Of a stretch of 64,000 bases of DNA, positions 1 to 12,016 are shown one piece after another. Positions within the stretch are counted from its first letter, which is position 1. Every line of letters starts with the position of its first letter. The translations under genes were made by a program, and so were the position numbers. Below the pieces are notes generated by a model. That model did not search any database. It saw nothing but the letters and a program-made list of their open reading frames with translations, and was not told where the DNA came from. The DNA comes from Cymodocea nodosa (lineage: Eukaryota; Streptophyta; Magnoliopsida; Alismatales; Cymodoceaceae), in NCBI GenBank assembly GCA_036874045.1, contig CM072341.1, positions 15,636,501 to 15,700,500 of the forward strand, read 5' to 3'.

Positions 1-68
1 TGTTACTATCGGAAAATTTTTCATGAATATATTTCCGGCAAATGCTCACTTCCTTATTTTTGTGTCAG

Positions 69-1721
69 GATTCCAATTGGTTTCGAGGACTAGAGGCCTT
101 CTCTTCTATGTTTTGACTGCTGTCATCTCTATCCCACTTTTTGTAGCTATGGTTGTTGTGCACCCTTTTGTTATGCTTTTTGATCAGCATAGAAGGAGCG
201 TGCATCATATAATTGCCAAGTGGTGGGCAAGCTTAACCGTGGCTCCATTTTTCAAGGTTGAATATGAGGGACTTGAGAATTTGCCCCCTGATGATACCTC
301 TGCCGTATTTGTCTCCAACCATCAGAGTTTCTTGGATATTTACACCCTTCTGACCCTTGGAAGGAACTTCAAGTTCATAAGCAAAACTGCAATCTTCCTT
401 ATTCCTATAGCTGGATGGGCAATGTACCTAATGGGCCTCATTCGACTGCGACGAATGGACCGTCAGAGCCAGTTGGTATTTTGTTCTTTCTTATCATCCC
501 TTATCAAATACTGTGTCCATGATCTAAGTTTCGGCATGCTATTGTGTTTGTTCAACTAAAAGATAATGTACAATGCTAAATGTTATTTTGATTTAGACAA
601 TTGCTTGTTGAATTGAAAGAGGGTGAAACTTGATGCACCAGTAAGGTTGTTCCATTTTGATTTGGAGATTGGGTTCAAATCTTAGGAAATAGCCTTTCAA
701 AAATCTTATGTATGTGGTAAGATTACTTACAATTGAACCCTCTGTAGGCCACACATTGGTGGGAGCCTCATGTATCAAGTTTTCCATCTTGTAATTGGTA
801 CATTCACTCAAAAATCTTACATGCTATTTTAAATTTGAAAATTTAGCCATTTTTGAAGTATCAATTATCAATCTCTCTTGGTATTATTTGCCCAAATTAC
901 AATCTCAACACTATCTTTCTAATGTGCTCATATAATTTTCTATCAAATCCAAGCCAATTGTCATTCATAATTATATTAGTCTAGGAAGATAAAGCCATGT
1001 TTTTATCATATTCAAAAATCATTGGCTGTACTGATAGTTTTTCAGTGATAGTGGATTTCAAGATGGACTACATCGTATCATTGTGATCTGCAACCTATAT
1101 AGGATTGCAGAACTTGGCTATCATCAACTGATTCATTTAAGTAATGTCTAGTCATAAGTATTTGTGGACCCCTTGCTTGATCATTATTCTATCACTATGC
1201 AACTTTGAAAACTATTGGCATTATCAATCACATCACACTGGTGATCCAATGGCTGCAGGATTGTCTCAAACGCTGTATAAATTTAGTGAAAAGTGGGGCA
1301 TCTGTGTTTTTCTTTCCAGAGGGGACCCGCAGTAAGGATGGGAAATTGGGTGTTTTCAAGGTGAATTCCAATAACTAAATTTAAGCTTTCTTTTTTTATT
1401 CACTGACTTTTATTTATTAATTTATTAGAAAAATGGAATATTTGAAGTTGCATTTTGTCTTATCCTATCTGATGTCTTTCATTCATATCCTGTCAGAAAG
1501 GTGCATTTAGCATTGCTGCAAAAACTGGTGTCCCAGTCGTCCCAATTACACTTCTGGGAGCTGGTAAACTTATGCCTGCAGGAATGGAAAACTTTCTTAA
1601 CGAGGGTTCCGTAAAAATAGTGATCCACAGGCCTATAGAAGGAAATAACGTTGATGAATTATGCACTCAAGCTCGAAAAGTAATTGCCGACACACTTTTT
1701 CATGGTTATGGAGTACAATGA
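69..1721 (+). CDS. LPAT1: Plastid-type 1-acyl-sn-glycerol-3-phosphate acyltransferase, 3' part (exons 69-475, 1259-1360, 1497-1721)
   Basis: The enzyme moves an acyl group onto the sn-2 position of lysophosphatidic acid to make phosphatidic acid. The plastid type works in the chloroplast envelope. Three exons are visible. The first follows an AG acceptor at 67-68 and encodes a hydrophobic segment (FYVLTAVISIPLFVAMVVV), then the acyltransferase block I NHQSFLD (the HX4D catalytic motif) and FKFISK. It ends at a GT donor at 476. Exon 2 (34 codons, phase 0 on both sides) carries block III FPEGTRSKDG. Exon 3 begins KGAFSIAAKTGVPVVPITL (block IV) and ends at TGA 1719-1721. The order and text match Arabidopsis LPAT1/ATS2 in the family as I know it, and the final residues GYGVQ are at the expected C-terminal end. 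The first exons, with the plastid transit peptide, lie left of the window. No break is seen in the visible part. Confidence 0.93.
476..1258 (+). other. Intron of the LPAT gene (783 bp)
   Basis: A GT donor follows codon TTG at 473-475 and an AG acceptor (ctgcag) precedes GATTGTCTC at 1259. Both ends are in phase 0. The joined protein text, RQSQL then DCLKRC, is what LPAT1 proteins show here. The short open frames inside are chance. A second intron of 136 bp lies at 1361-1496. Confidence 0.85.
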
Positions 1722-4700
1722 CGATTTGGTATTTTATGCAGATGTTCATGTTGAGGAGATGTATTTTTTATAGGTAGGATTTCTTCCCCTTTGCTTGTTA
1801 TTTCATTTATTAGCTATTCATAGGATTGGTTTAGATGCTTTGGAATCACAAACTTCTAGAAATTTGTTATTTTATTTCTGTATATATCATCATCACACAT
1901 GATTCTCGCGTTGCCTATGTGTCAAACATTCGTTAAATTTTCTCTATGAAAATTCTGATCTACTTTTGTGCCACTATTTTCCATATGTTACTACTAACTG
2001 ATATACTAAAATAACTAGTTGATCAGTATAAAATGATACTGAACGAGATAAACTATTTTTTAAACCAAATCATTCACCAGTGTTCTCAATTTTCTGTCTT
2101 ATCATTTGGAAAAAAAAAACTATTCATGTTGAAGATGCATGAATAAAATTACTGTTAACATTGTTATAAAAAATTTTAGCTACTTCAGAAGAATTATTCT
2201 GTTTATATTGTTTTGAAATCATGCCAATGATTGCTTTCTTCTGTTGTGATCTAGAACTTATTTACATCCTACGGTATATAAGAAGTCCTTGTAACATTCG
2301 TTTAGATGCTTAGCTTAATACTGAAGAATCGAGAATTTTTCTGGAATTCGTAACTCCTAGTCTTGTGAGATCCAATTATTGTGAATGGTGATTCATATCA
2401 CTTTAAATCAATTTAATTAGCTAGATCAATGATACTTCTAATTTTCATCAAAATTCAAATATTTATGCCACTTCAAACAAGCTCTCACTTTTTTCCACAA
2501 ATTACAAGGGCCATCGGATGATCACATCATAAGCTGTACAATAAGCATTCTTACCTTGCAAGAAATCCTAGCCCAAGTTTTTCTAGTTGGCACAAGTGGT
2601 GCTACATAATTTTCCCTGCAATTGTTTGGAAAGATTTCTATGTTAGAAGTCCTTCAAAAAAATTTCCTAGATTGTTGTACGTCAGTTTTGCTTGTTGACT
2701 TACATATCACGATCACGGAAAAAATATGAATTTTTTTTTAATGATACCATGAACTTGTAGTCTGCTTGCTACTCTCGATCAAACAGTCATTTTCCTAGTT
2801 TGTATTACTTTCGAGCCATTCTTCCAGGGAATTTGGTCCTCGCTAAGGTTGTTTGGATGTGGATAATTTCTAATAATATTTGGCAGAGCTCAGAGTCTCA
2901 TATATTGGTTGTAACATATTCTAGGTACAAAATAAGTACGTAAAAAATTATTAGTTGTCCCCTGCTATTTTTTGTATCATTTAAGAGGCTGTAAGATTGG
3001 CAGTTCCTTTGAGGAGTTATGATTATCCTTTTTCAAATATGCACCATCTTTCTCTACTTCTACTATTTGGGTATTGTAAGGTCTGGTTCTTATGTTACAA
3101 GCTAACGGCTAATATTCATTCGTCCTGCAGGTATTCACCCAGTGAATTGTGGAAGACCAAAGAACTTGGACGCATAAATAGCAGAAGGAATTTAAAATTT
3201 TTGAAAACATGAGCTAGGACCTTGCAATCATAGTGTCATGTATTGATCGTGCTAGACAAATTTCAATATACCGCTCCTACAGGAGGCATGCCAAAAATGT
3301 AAACGAAATCTACATACCAATCAAAATTTGAGCCTTAAAATTTCTAAGGTAAAGGCCGAAATACTTCTCCCCATCTGATATTTTATTATTATTCTACTCT
3401 TATTTTATTTTTCCAGATGATAACAAATGTTGCTTAAGTTTTGTATATATATTAATAGCAAAGCTACATTATCTAAGACTATTATTAAGAGAAGGCTTGG
3501 GAGTAATTAGAACCGAACCAACAATTGTAGGATTCCTTAAGCCAAGAACTAGAACCTGCGTTGCAATGCATTTAACGACTAAACCAAGAGACTCTTAGGT
3601 ATAAAGGAGGCATATATATATAATTTTTATCATAACCATATTCTCCACCATTTGAATCTACCTACGTTAAATTGTCTTTCATCTCGCAATCAAAAAATAT
3701 AAGTTTCATTATATTTTACTTTTCATCTGCAAAATCATACATTGTGTTAATCTTTCCAAATTAAATTGTCGGCTACGTACTTTATATTTTACTTTATCTC
3801 TTTCAGATCATATATCATACAGCTAAGACAATGCTTAAAATAGGCATATCATATATATTTAAGTATTTAATATTTGAATATGATTGAACTTGAGTAGATG
3901 AAGTCGACCTCCGCACATGTATATATTAGCCATGTAAGTAAGATATGACAAACAACGGCAATCTATTCAGATCAAGAAAGTTTCGTCTGGAGAACATTAT
4001 CGTGAACAATTAGAAAACAAATTGAAAATGGCATCTTCGGCTTGGTTGCCCATGTGCTCTTCACATGCTCGCTGCCTTCATCTATTCTCAAGTACCCTCA
4101 AAACATGATTTTCTTCCACCGAAACCTCCTCCTCCTCCTCCCTTGTTGCTAGCAGACAAACAATGTGATTATTTAAAAGTCCATTACACCAAACCGCCAG
4201 TTGACATAATAGGCAGCAGCAATTAGCGCAGCAATTAATCGATGGTTGGTTATATTAAAATTTGGCATGTTGAGAAGACCCAGGCGGAGCATTCCATCGG
4301 GAAGTACATCTATGTATATCTGTATCTTCAACAGTTCCATGAAATGAATGTGAATGTGATGAGTCGCCCATCCACTTCCTCTTGTGTGCTGGCGGCCAGC
4401 AGATCGATCGTTGGCGGTATTGGATCCTCCGATCCGATCCACTGCGCCACATGATCCAAAGCGGTGGGCACCCAAAAATGGGGCCTCTAATCCGAAGAAG
4501 CTTGCTGGTCTGAAAACGATAGCAATGCCCGCCAATCACGGTACCCAAGTCGGTCGGTGGAATAAGACAGCTTAAATGTAGCCATGTGCGGGTGTGTGAA
4601 GCAGGAACTCCAACCTTCGTTACCGGCTCTCTGTTTCATGGGCATGGCCATGTGATGTTCGCTGCAGCGACCAATACACTCCACGTTTTTCTATTTTATT

Positions 4701-5080
4701 CTCACCAGATGTGGTCATGCGTCACCAGATGAAGCAAAGCTGCAGTGATTGAAATATATGGATGTATTCCGATCGGAGAGAGCGGCATGCAAAAGATACT
4801 TGTACACGTTTCATATATGTTTCTGCAGTGATACTTTAACCCTCAGAGTCGGAACCTTGGATATTTAGTGGATTTAACAGGCATGATGACTACATATATA
4901 TATACATAGAGAGAGAAAGGTCAATAGTAAGTTAAAATTGTGTGATTTTATATTTCCGACAAGTATGATCGATCAACTACTCTTACAAATTTAAGAGAGA
5001 GAGAGTGGGGCGCCCGCAGGTTACGGGGCTGCAGCCGAAATCACATGCAGCTTTTCTGGATCTTCACTTGTTGGTCTTCT
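1722..5080. other. Gene-free interval: LPAT 3' flank and expansin upstream region
   Basis: AT-rich DNA with no frame I can assign. The first few hundred bases after 1721 should hold the LPAT 3' UTR. Around 4180-4690 the base composition is more GC-rich and several short overlapping frames appear on both strands, but none has a recognisable motif. Short (AT)n and (GA)n runs lie at about 4890-5010, just ahead of the expansin promoter. Confidence 0.5.
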
Positions 5081-5088
5081 TATTTAAG
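5081..5088 (+). promoter_or_regulatory. TATA box candidate of the expansin gene
   Basis: TATTTAAG lies about 97 bp upstream of the chosen ATG (5178), in a normal place for a plant core promoter. An earlier in-frame ATG at 5112 is only about 25-30 bp from this box, at or before the expected transcription start, which is one reason to prefer 5178. Confidence 0.45.
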
Positions 5089-5177
5089 CGAAACCAGTGA
5101 GGCGGAGACTCATGCCAATTCGCAAGTCAGGAGAAAAATCTCCGAAAGCTGATTTGGACCGGCGGCAAGCAAGCAAG

Positions 5178-6176
5178 ATGCAGGAGAAAGGCAGCGCTTT
5201 CCGCTGGTGGTCAATCTTCGTGGTGGCAGCGGTTGTGTTGCCCAAGGATGTCGATGCGTTCTCTCCCTCCGGATGGACAAAAGCGTCGGCGACCTTCTAT
5301 GGCGGAAGCGATGCATCTGGAACTATGGGTATGGTTGAAATCCTAATTATAACGTTATCGATTCCATATATATTGGTTGTTGCAAGAGTACCGATAGATC
5401 GCAACTTGAGTTGAGCTCCTGGGGTTCTCAGGCGGTGCTTGTGGCTACGGCAACTTGTATTCAACTGGATACGGCACACGGACGGCGGCGTTGAGTACTG
5501 CGCTGTTTAACAACGGAGCCTCGTGCGGCCAGTGCTACAAGATCATATGTGACTACAAGGCGGATCCCAAGTGGTGCAAGAGGGGTGTGTCCGTCACCGT
5601 TACTGCCACCAACTTCTGCCCTCCCAATCAGGCACTCCCCAACAACAACGGCGGGTGGTGCAACCCCCCTCGCAAGCACTTCGACATGGCCCAGCCAGCC
5701 TGGAAGAAGATCGGAATCTACCGTGGAGGCATCGTTCCCGTCATTTACCAAAGGTATATAAATACGCCATGTCTACTGATACAATTTATAATAGGTAACA
5801 ACTTGCTCTGCTCTGGTTCCTCCTCTTCGAGTCTTTTGATCTACAATTGTGAAACTGATGACGTAGGGTGCCCTGCAAGAAGCACGGTGGAGTGAGATTC
5901 ACCATCAACGGCCGTGACTACTTCGAGCTTGTTTTGGTGACCAACGTCGGCGGCAGCGGATCTGTCAAGTCCATTTCCATCAAAGGGTCGAAGACCAGAT
6001 GGACGACAATGTCTAGGAACTGGGGAGCCAATTGGCAAGCCAATGGCTACCTTAACGGCCAGTCTCTATCTTTCAGGGTCACCGCGACCGACGGCCAGAC
6101 GCTAACCTTCCCCAACATCGTTCCTTCCAACTGGGCCTTCGGGCAGACCTTCTCCAGCAGTCGGCAGTTCCATTGA
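5178..6176 (+). CDS. EXPA: Alpha-expansin, complete (exons 5178-5328, 5432-5753, 5867-6176; 260 aa)
   Basis: Expansins are secreted proteins that loosen plant cell walls at acid pH without hydrolysing polymers. Joining the exons at clean GT-AG sites gives 260 aa, the usual alpha-expansin length. Residues 1-27 are a signal peptide ending VDA before FSPSGW. The GH45-like domain 1 follows: GGACGYG (51-57), eight cysteines (54, 82, 85, 90, 99, 113, 127, 161) and the HFD motif at 133-135. The CBM63-like domain 2 (about 168-247) starts [14 protein letters not shown] and keeps SRNWGANWQ. The protein ends near GQTF, as alpha-expansins do, plus seven extra residues. The introns split codons after ATG-G and after AG, both phases common in this family. 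The start at 5178 is chosen because it gives a normal-length signal peptide. The in-frame ATG at 5112 would add a charged 22-residue head unlike a signal sequence. The gene looks intact. I cannot say which EXPA number it is. Confidence 0.95.
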
Positions 6177-7309
6177 ATGATTCCACGGGGGTTGGCAGAG
6201 GCGCGATTGTACCATCATCTCTTTTTTTTTTAGAAAATTAACATTGTAAGTTGCCCGCCAACCACAGAGGATGCATGGAAAACTCTGAAACATACGCACA
6301 TGAAATGTTGATCTACTTGTTGCTCCCTTGCCAATTGTTAGGAGACTGGCCGTGAAACCCAATCTATCTCATTCATCCATAAAATTATATTTTTTATATA
6401 ACCAGATAATGGACAGTATAAGCGTCGATGATATAACCACCTTTGTATCATCCGCGACCCCAAGAAAAGTGAAGCCTTATATAATCTTATCAGTTGATCT
6501 TGAAGTAATAAAATAGTTTCCCCCGTAATGACAGTTTTGTAAATTAGCCACCACAATTGCATTTAAACCTTTTTTAACATAAAGTACTGGCGTTACATAT
6601 GCTTCTTTTTAAGTTTAACTTGGCTTAATATAATTATATAACATATATATATAATCATGATGCACAAGTCCGAAAGGTTAACGAGGCTCCGATGATGAAG
6701 TTCCATAGCTTGTTGCTGGGACGGGTATCACCCTCCACAAATTAATTAGCTAGGATAAGTGTTACACTACAGGAATGAGCTTAACCGATCATCACACAAC
6801 TGTAAAACAAGTTTACTGGCCTTGGTCTGTGGGAAGACGCAGGCGTAGACCCTTTGATTCAAAAGGTACGGAAAGTTAATGGAAAGAAACTACAACAAAT
6901 CTATGGGTGTTCTGCTACAATGTAATCCAGACGACTGTGTGACCAGAATGAGCTACCCCCTACAATATTCTGGGAGCACTTCGGGCAACTTGGAGGTAGT
7001 ACTTGGGGTGACAAAATGGATACAAATTGTTGGTTGTTTGTGGGTGGAGGTGGTGGAACGAGATGGAGGTTGCAGGTGACTGCTCTAGGTGTGTAATGGT
7101 CACTGCTAGTCGATCAAGGAGGAGGAATATTGCTCTTGGAGATGGCAGCCGGCCCATTACAGTGGGAGGGTGGGTGGGTGCTTTTCATAGAGGATGGGCA
7201 TGGGGGAGATCCCTTGGATGGAGATTTAAGGGCTGGGATGAGTCAAGATCGTAAGGGGTGCTGATGACGAGACATGCAGTGCACCCCGTTCGGTCCTCAT
7301 TCATAGGAC
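6177..7309 (+). other. Expansin 3' flank; no gene
   Basis: The expansin 3' UTR probably extends a few hundred bases; an AATAAA signal lies near 6507. Beyond this, 6600-7309 has a mildly GC-rich patch (about 6880-7260) with overlapping short frames on both strands and no recognisable protein motif. Confidence 0.4.
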
Positions 7310-7319
7310 ATCTCAATGT

Positions 7320-7730
7320 AGAGTTGACTTGATCTTTTGGAGTCACCTACGGATTGTCATTATTTTGCAGGCATCCGGCGTCCCCCCACGGAGTTTGACT
7401 AGATTGATGCTATTTTCTAAGCATCACCCCATTTAGTTAATTCTTCTAGGAATCACTTAAGGATTCATGTTATTTTCTGAGTGTCACCCCATGGAATTGA
7501 CTATTTCAAGGGTCACACGGAAATGAGCTTGGCATTATCAATTATTTCAACGTCATCCCATGGAATCACTATTTTGGGAGCCACCCAATAAAGAAGGCTG
7601 AGGTTATTTTCCCAGCATCACCACGAAGAGTTGACTATTTCAAAGGTCACCTAGAGATTAACCTTATTTATTGGACTTAACCTCGTATAGTTGACTACTG
7701 TGGAAGTCACCCAAAGATGAGATTGATGGC
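7320..7730 (+). repeat. Degenerate tandem array of ~60-70-bp units
   Basis: About six or seven units share the pattern GAGTTGACTATTTCAA, GGTCACC, a variable stretch, TTATTTTCTGAGCATCACCCC, then the next GTTGACT. Unit starts can be placed near 7320, 7391, 7435, 7494, 7562, 7626 and 7687. Identity between units is modest, so the array is old. The following 7730-8130 sequence (short leader-like runs, TTCAACATAA, GACGTATGGGTTC) has the look of an LTR retrotransposon terminal repeat, so the array may be part of an old LTR. Confidence 0.55.
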
Positions 7731-8369
7731 CACAATTCCTTCAGAAGTATGCATTCTTTATCAACATACAAGGCAAGAGAGAGACAAAACGAGAAGTCTT
7801 TCACCGACCCTTTCTACACCCTCCTCTCTTGGATTGGAATTCTCTCCAATTCAACATAATTTGAGAGATCCAATTGAATTTTGAAATCTACATCCATAAA
7901 TACACATTGTAGGGTAGGATTTTGATTGTGAAGTAATTTTTTCTTGAGAAAATAAAAATATTGATCAAATGTGATCTATCCGTACCTATGACGTATGGGT
8001 TCAGTAAATGACCTCAATTCTCCTCTCATATGTGCCCTAATGATAACCATACTTGGTAGGGTGCTATGAGGTTTGTTGCTTACTTTAACGTAGGTGGAGC
8101 TATAGTTTAAGCTACTTGAACGTGGACTTTTCTTATCTTTCAAATATATTTATGTTATTATGTATTTAAAGATCTCTTAAGAATTATTTTGTAATTATGC
8201 ATTTTACACCTTTTCTTGGAAAGGTCGTTTCATCTTTTATCATGTTCACATATTAAAATATACAAGAAAATTTTAGATTTAAATAATTTTCACTATTTGT
8301 GAAAAAAGGTACAAAGCTTGATTTAAGAATCAAATTTACAAATAAAATTGACAAACAATATATAGAATT
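7731..8369. other. AT-rich interval between two repeat arrays, possibly an old LTR
   Basis: No gene is seen. The part up to about 8130 resembles the R-U5 portion of a plant LTR (TCTCTTGGATTGG..., then an acidic-to-AT transition), but I could not find matching ends or a duplication. From 8130 on the sequence becomes simple AT-rich DNA leading into the hairpin array. Confidence 0.25.
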
Positions 8370-10090
8370 TGCCATTAGTGTCTATACTCTCACATCAGAA
8401 TGTATTAGATAATTTAAGCTTGTATTTAAAAAGCATTTTAGTATGTACAAGGGTACTTTTGTCATTTACCGTTTATAAAGGTATTTTGGTCATTTCCGCC
8501 ATTGGAGTACCTTCTTTTGATCTTTTTACATCATGTATGACTTTTCGTGTCAGAATCTTATTTCTAGACAATTTATGCTTATATCTAAGAGTATTCGACG
8601 TTCAAGCCCATGTAAGGGTATTTTGGTCATTTTTCCTATAGAGGACATGTTGGGGTCTTTTTTCGATGTCTTGACATTCATGATTATTTTTACGTGAGGC
8701 TAGTCTATGTTCGTATACAGAGCATTTTAAACTTTAGTATAGATAATGATATTTTGGTAATTTTACGAGAGTATTTTTAAAATCTTATCTTCAATATTTT
8801 GACATTCATATGCTTTCATGTCAAAATATATCTTTAGATAGTTTAAGATTATAATTAGGAGTATTTTATAATTTTATATAGGTTAGCCTTATATCTAAAG
8901 TATTTTATAATTTTAAGCATAAGTAATAGAATTTTGGTCATTTGACCTATATACAAGGGTATTTCATATTTTTCCCTCAATATTTTGACATTCTATATGT
9001 TTTCATGTCAAAACATATTTTTAGGTAATTTAAGCTACTATCCAGAATTTGAGCACCTATAAGCATTTTTCTTATATTTTGACATTTATATTTTTACATG
9101 TCAAAGCATATGGTTGTAGATCATTTAGGCTTATGTCTAGAGCACTTTACATCTTAACAAAGGTAAAGACATTTTGGTAATTTTACCTATACATAAGGGT
9201 ATTTTTAAGATTTTATCCTTAATATTTTGATATTCATGTATTTTCATGTCAAAATATATTTTAAGATAGTTTAAACTCATATCCAAAAGTATTTTATAAT
9301 TTTAAATAGTTGAAGCTCATATTTAAGAGTATTTTATAATTTTAGACTAAGTTTATATCTAGGAGTATTTTATAAATTTAAGCATAGGTATAGAGTTTTC
9401 TTGTAATTTTGTCTATGTACTAGGGTGTTTTCATATTTTTATTCTTGACATTTATATATTTTATGTCAAAATATGTTCTTAAACAATTTAGGCTCTTGTC
9501 CAAAAGTATTTCATATATTTTGGAGAGTAACATAATTTGTATCCAAAATATTTAATTTTTTCCTTTAAATATTTATATTTTAAATATAAAGTAGTATGAT
9601 TTTATCTTGAATATTTGTATTTCATATTTGAAATATCTTAGATTTTTGGTTTTGGATAAAAACACTTGAATTTTTATTTTAGATATTTATATCTAAATTA
9701 TTTTAATTTTATTTTGAATATTTATATCTTATATCCAATATATTTTAATTTTATTTCGGATATTTATATTTTATATTCAAAATATTTCAATTTTTGTTTT
9801 GGATATTTATATTTCATATCTAAAATATTCTTGATCAGATATTTATATTTTATATATAAATTTTTTTATCTATTTTTAATATTTATATTTCATACCTAAA
9901 ATATTTTAATAATAATAAATTTTTAAATATTTATATTTTATATCTAAAATTTTTTAATTTTATTTTGGATATTTATACTTCATATCTGAGATATTTTGAA
10001 TTTTTTTTGCATTTTAGATATTTATGTTTCATATCCAAAATATTTTAACTTTAGGTATCTACATTTCATATCCAAAATACTTTTTGATAT
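8370..10090 (+). repeat. Compound AT-rich hairpin array, copy 1
   Basis: The left part (about 8370-9540) has roughly eight ~100-200-bp units marked by an inverted repeat TTTTGACAT...ATGTCAAAA, then text such as GTTTAAGCTTATATCTAGGAG, AAGGGTATTTTGGTCATTT. The clearest hairpin is at 8794-8829, with a 12-bp perfect stem and a 12-base loop. The right part (about 9550-10090) has ~40-45-bp units GGATATTTATATTTCATATC followed by CAAAATATTTTAATTT, again self-complementary. No protein is encoded; the open frames here are low-complexity (F, Y, I, L). The same two-part structure recurs at about 32.4 and 40 kb. Confidence 0.75.
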
Positions 10091-11860
10091 ATCAAATGAC
10101 ATGATCAATATATATTTTTTAAAAGAGTTTTTAATATATTGTTTCTATATATGGCATACCGAATTTAATTCAGACTTTTAAATTTCACTTATATATTGAT
10201 TTTGTAATTGGTATATTAAAATATTCTATAAACATTTTCAATATATTATTTTTATAAATAGTATATTGGTTATAAAAGAAATAAAATTATAAGCTTAAAT
10301 TTGTTCAAATGTCGGCACGGCTTTTTAATTCCGTAGGACACCAACACGATACGGCCCGAAAACTTACGCCAAACCTGTGACGATTTGTTAAAAAAAATAA
10401 TATATATTAAAGTCGGTCGGTAGTTTTGAAACTTTATTGTTCTCTCCTCAATTACACTCCCCAGGCTACGTCGGCAAGACATTCACGTGGGCGATTCCAC
10501 GTGTGGGAGGAGAAGATCGGCAATTTCGTGTGCGAGAGCAGGGCGTCGATTGCCGGAGGTGTGCTGCGCGTCTCCGTCTGGTGGTGGTTCGCGTAGGGAA
10601 GGGAGGCGTCAGATTCCGCCGTCCTTGCCTGTGTTGATGGAGTCGACGACTGCGTGTCCACGTGTGGGGTGAGCTCTGAGCGAGTGTGCTTCACCTGCGC
10701 GCGAGAAGGAGAACTGCCGGCGTCTTGTGTGAGAAGGGAGAAGGGAGAAGGGAGAACACTTGAGGTGAGGTATCATCTCCGTCTGTATTATCATATGACA
10801 AATTTGTCCCTGCTCTTACCGTGCCTACAAATATCAGATTGCATCTTACTTGAAGGGTCTTCATTGATGAATTTGTGTCTTAGGAAGGAGGAAGAGAAGG
10901 GTGGAGTTCGGATCCAAACTCATCAGTAAGTATTTTTCTTGGTTATGTCAAAAATAGTTACTAACAATGCACATTGTATATTGTTGTTATGCTATGTAGT
11001 TGATTATTGAAGTACATACTTGTATTATTGATTGGATGAATAAATATGTATGATTGAGTTAATTTTAATGTTTTTGCATAATATTATTTATGCTATGTAG
11101 TTTGTTGTTAATATGCATAGCTATTTTATTATTCTATTTGAGTAAATATGTATATTTGAGCTATGACAATGTTAATATTGAAATGCATAGCTAAATAGAT
11201 ATTTAAATGAAAAGAGAAGCGTGCTTGAGTTTATATAGCATTTCATATGAGATCTAAATGAAAAGTGCAGATGGACGCCGAAAGTATGATAATAATTTGG
11301 TTTTCTACAATTTGAGATAAATTATAACCAAATGTTATGTATGACGAATTAAGTTAGATAACTTACATTCTATCAAACGACAGTATGTGACGTAATATGA
11401 TATATAAGTTAACTCAGACTCTCTCATAAGCCAATATGTGATCGTTACCTTTGGATACAAATACTTAAAGATAAATATGTTATAACAATCATGTGACAAA
11501 ACTTAAACTAATATCTGCTCTTCTTCGGTTCTTGCCACAATATATTCTCATTTATTTATTTATTATACTATTGTCAGTAGTTTCTATCTATAACATATAA
11601 GATTTTACTTATTAAGCTTTAACTCACTTACACTTTCCTTTATAGTTATTTTAGACACAGGTCCCAAAACATAAAGTAACATATGATTGTAAAGCGCATG
11701 TAAACATGGATTACATTTTTGCTTTGTACAGATGTAGATTGTGGTTACTTGATTATAATGTAACCAAGGAGGATGGTTTGTGAAAGTTGTTATGCCACAA
11801 ATTGTGTAAATAATTATCTATATAGTCGTGTTACCAGAACAAATCCAAGATTTGCAGAAT
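10091..11860. other. Gene-free interval with a GC-rich island at about 10430-10930
   Basis: After the hairpin array comes AT-rich DNA, then a sharp GC-rich island with two CACGTG boxes (near 10483 and 10498), many CGs and a threefold GAGAAGG run near 10734. It resembles a promoter or first exon, but no frame shows a known motif and no splice partner is evident. 10930-11860 is AT-rich with nothing recognisable. Confidence 0.4.
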
Positions 11861-12016
11861 ATTTTTTCATAAACCTATAGCCAGGTACAAGTACATTCAC
11901 CTGGCAAAATAGGAGGAAAAGATTTTTACATTTTTAAATATATTTTTTCATAAACCTATAGCAGGTACAAGTACATTCACCCGGCAAAATAGGAGGAAAA
12001 GATTTTTACATTTTTA
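11861..12016 (+). repeat. Two-copy tandem repeat, 81-bp period
   Basis: The block starting ATTTTTTCATAAACCTATAG at 11861 is repeated at 11942. The copies share GGTACAAGTACATTCAC and GGCAAAATAGGAGGAAAAG and differ by a few bases (CC/C indel after CTATAG, CTGG/CCGG). It looks like a slippage or unequal-exchange duplication of moderate age. Confidence 0.85.

Noticed and set aside
660-700. GGGTTCAAATCTTAGG, similar to a tRNA T-arm
   Set aside because: No acceptor stem, D-arm or anticodon arm can be formed around it, and it lies in an LPAT intron.
9666-9899. 77-codon frame of repeated FYLNY-type residues that could look like a repeat protein
   Set aside because: It is the translation of the ~42-bp AT-rich hairpin array; other frames and the other arrays do not keep it open.
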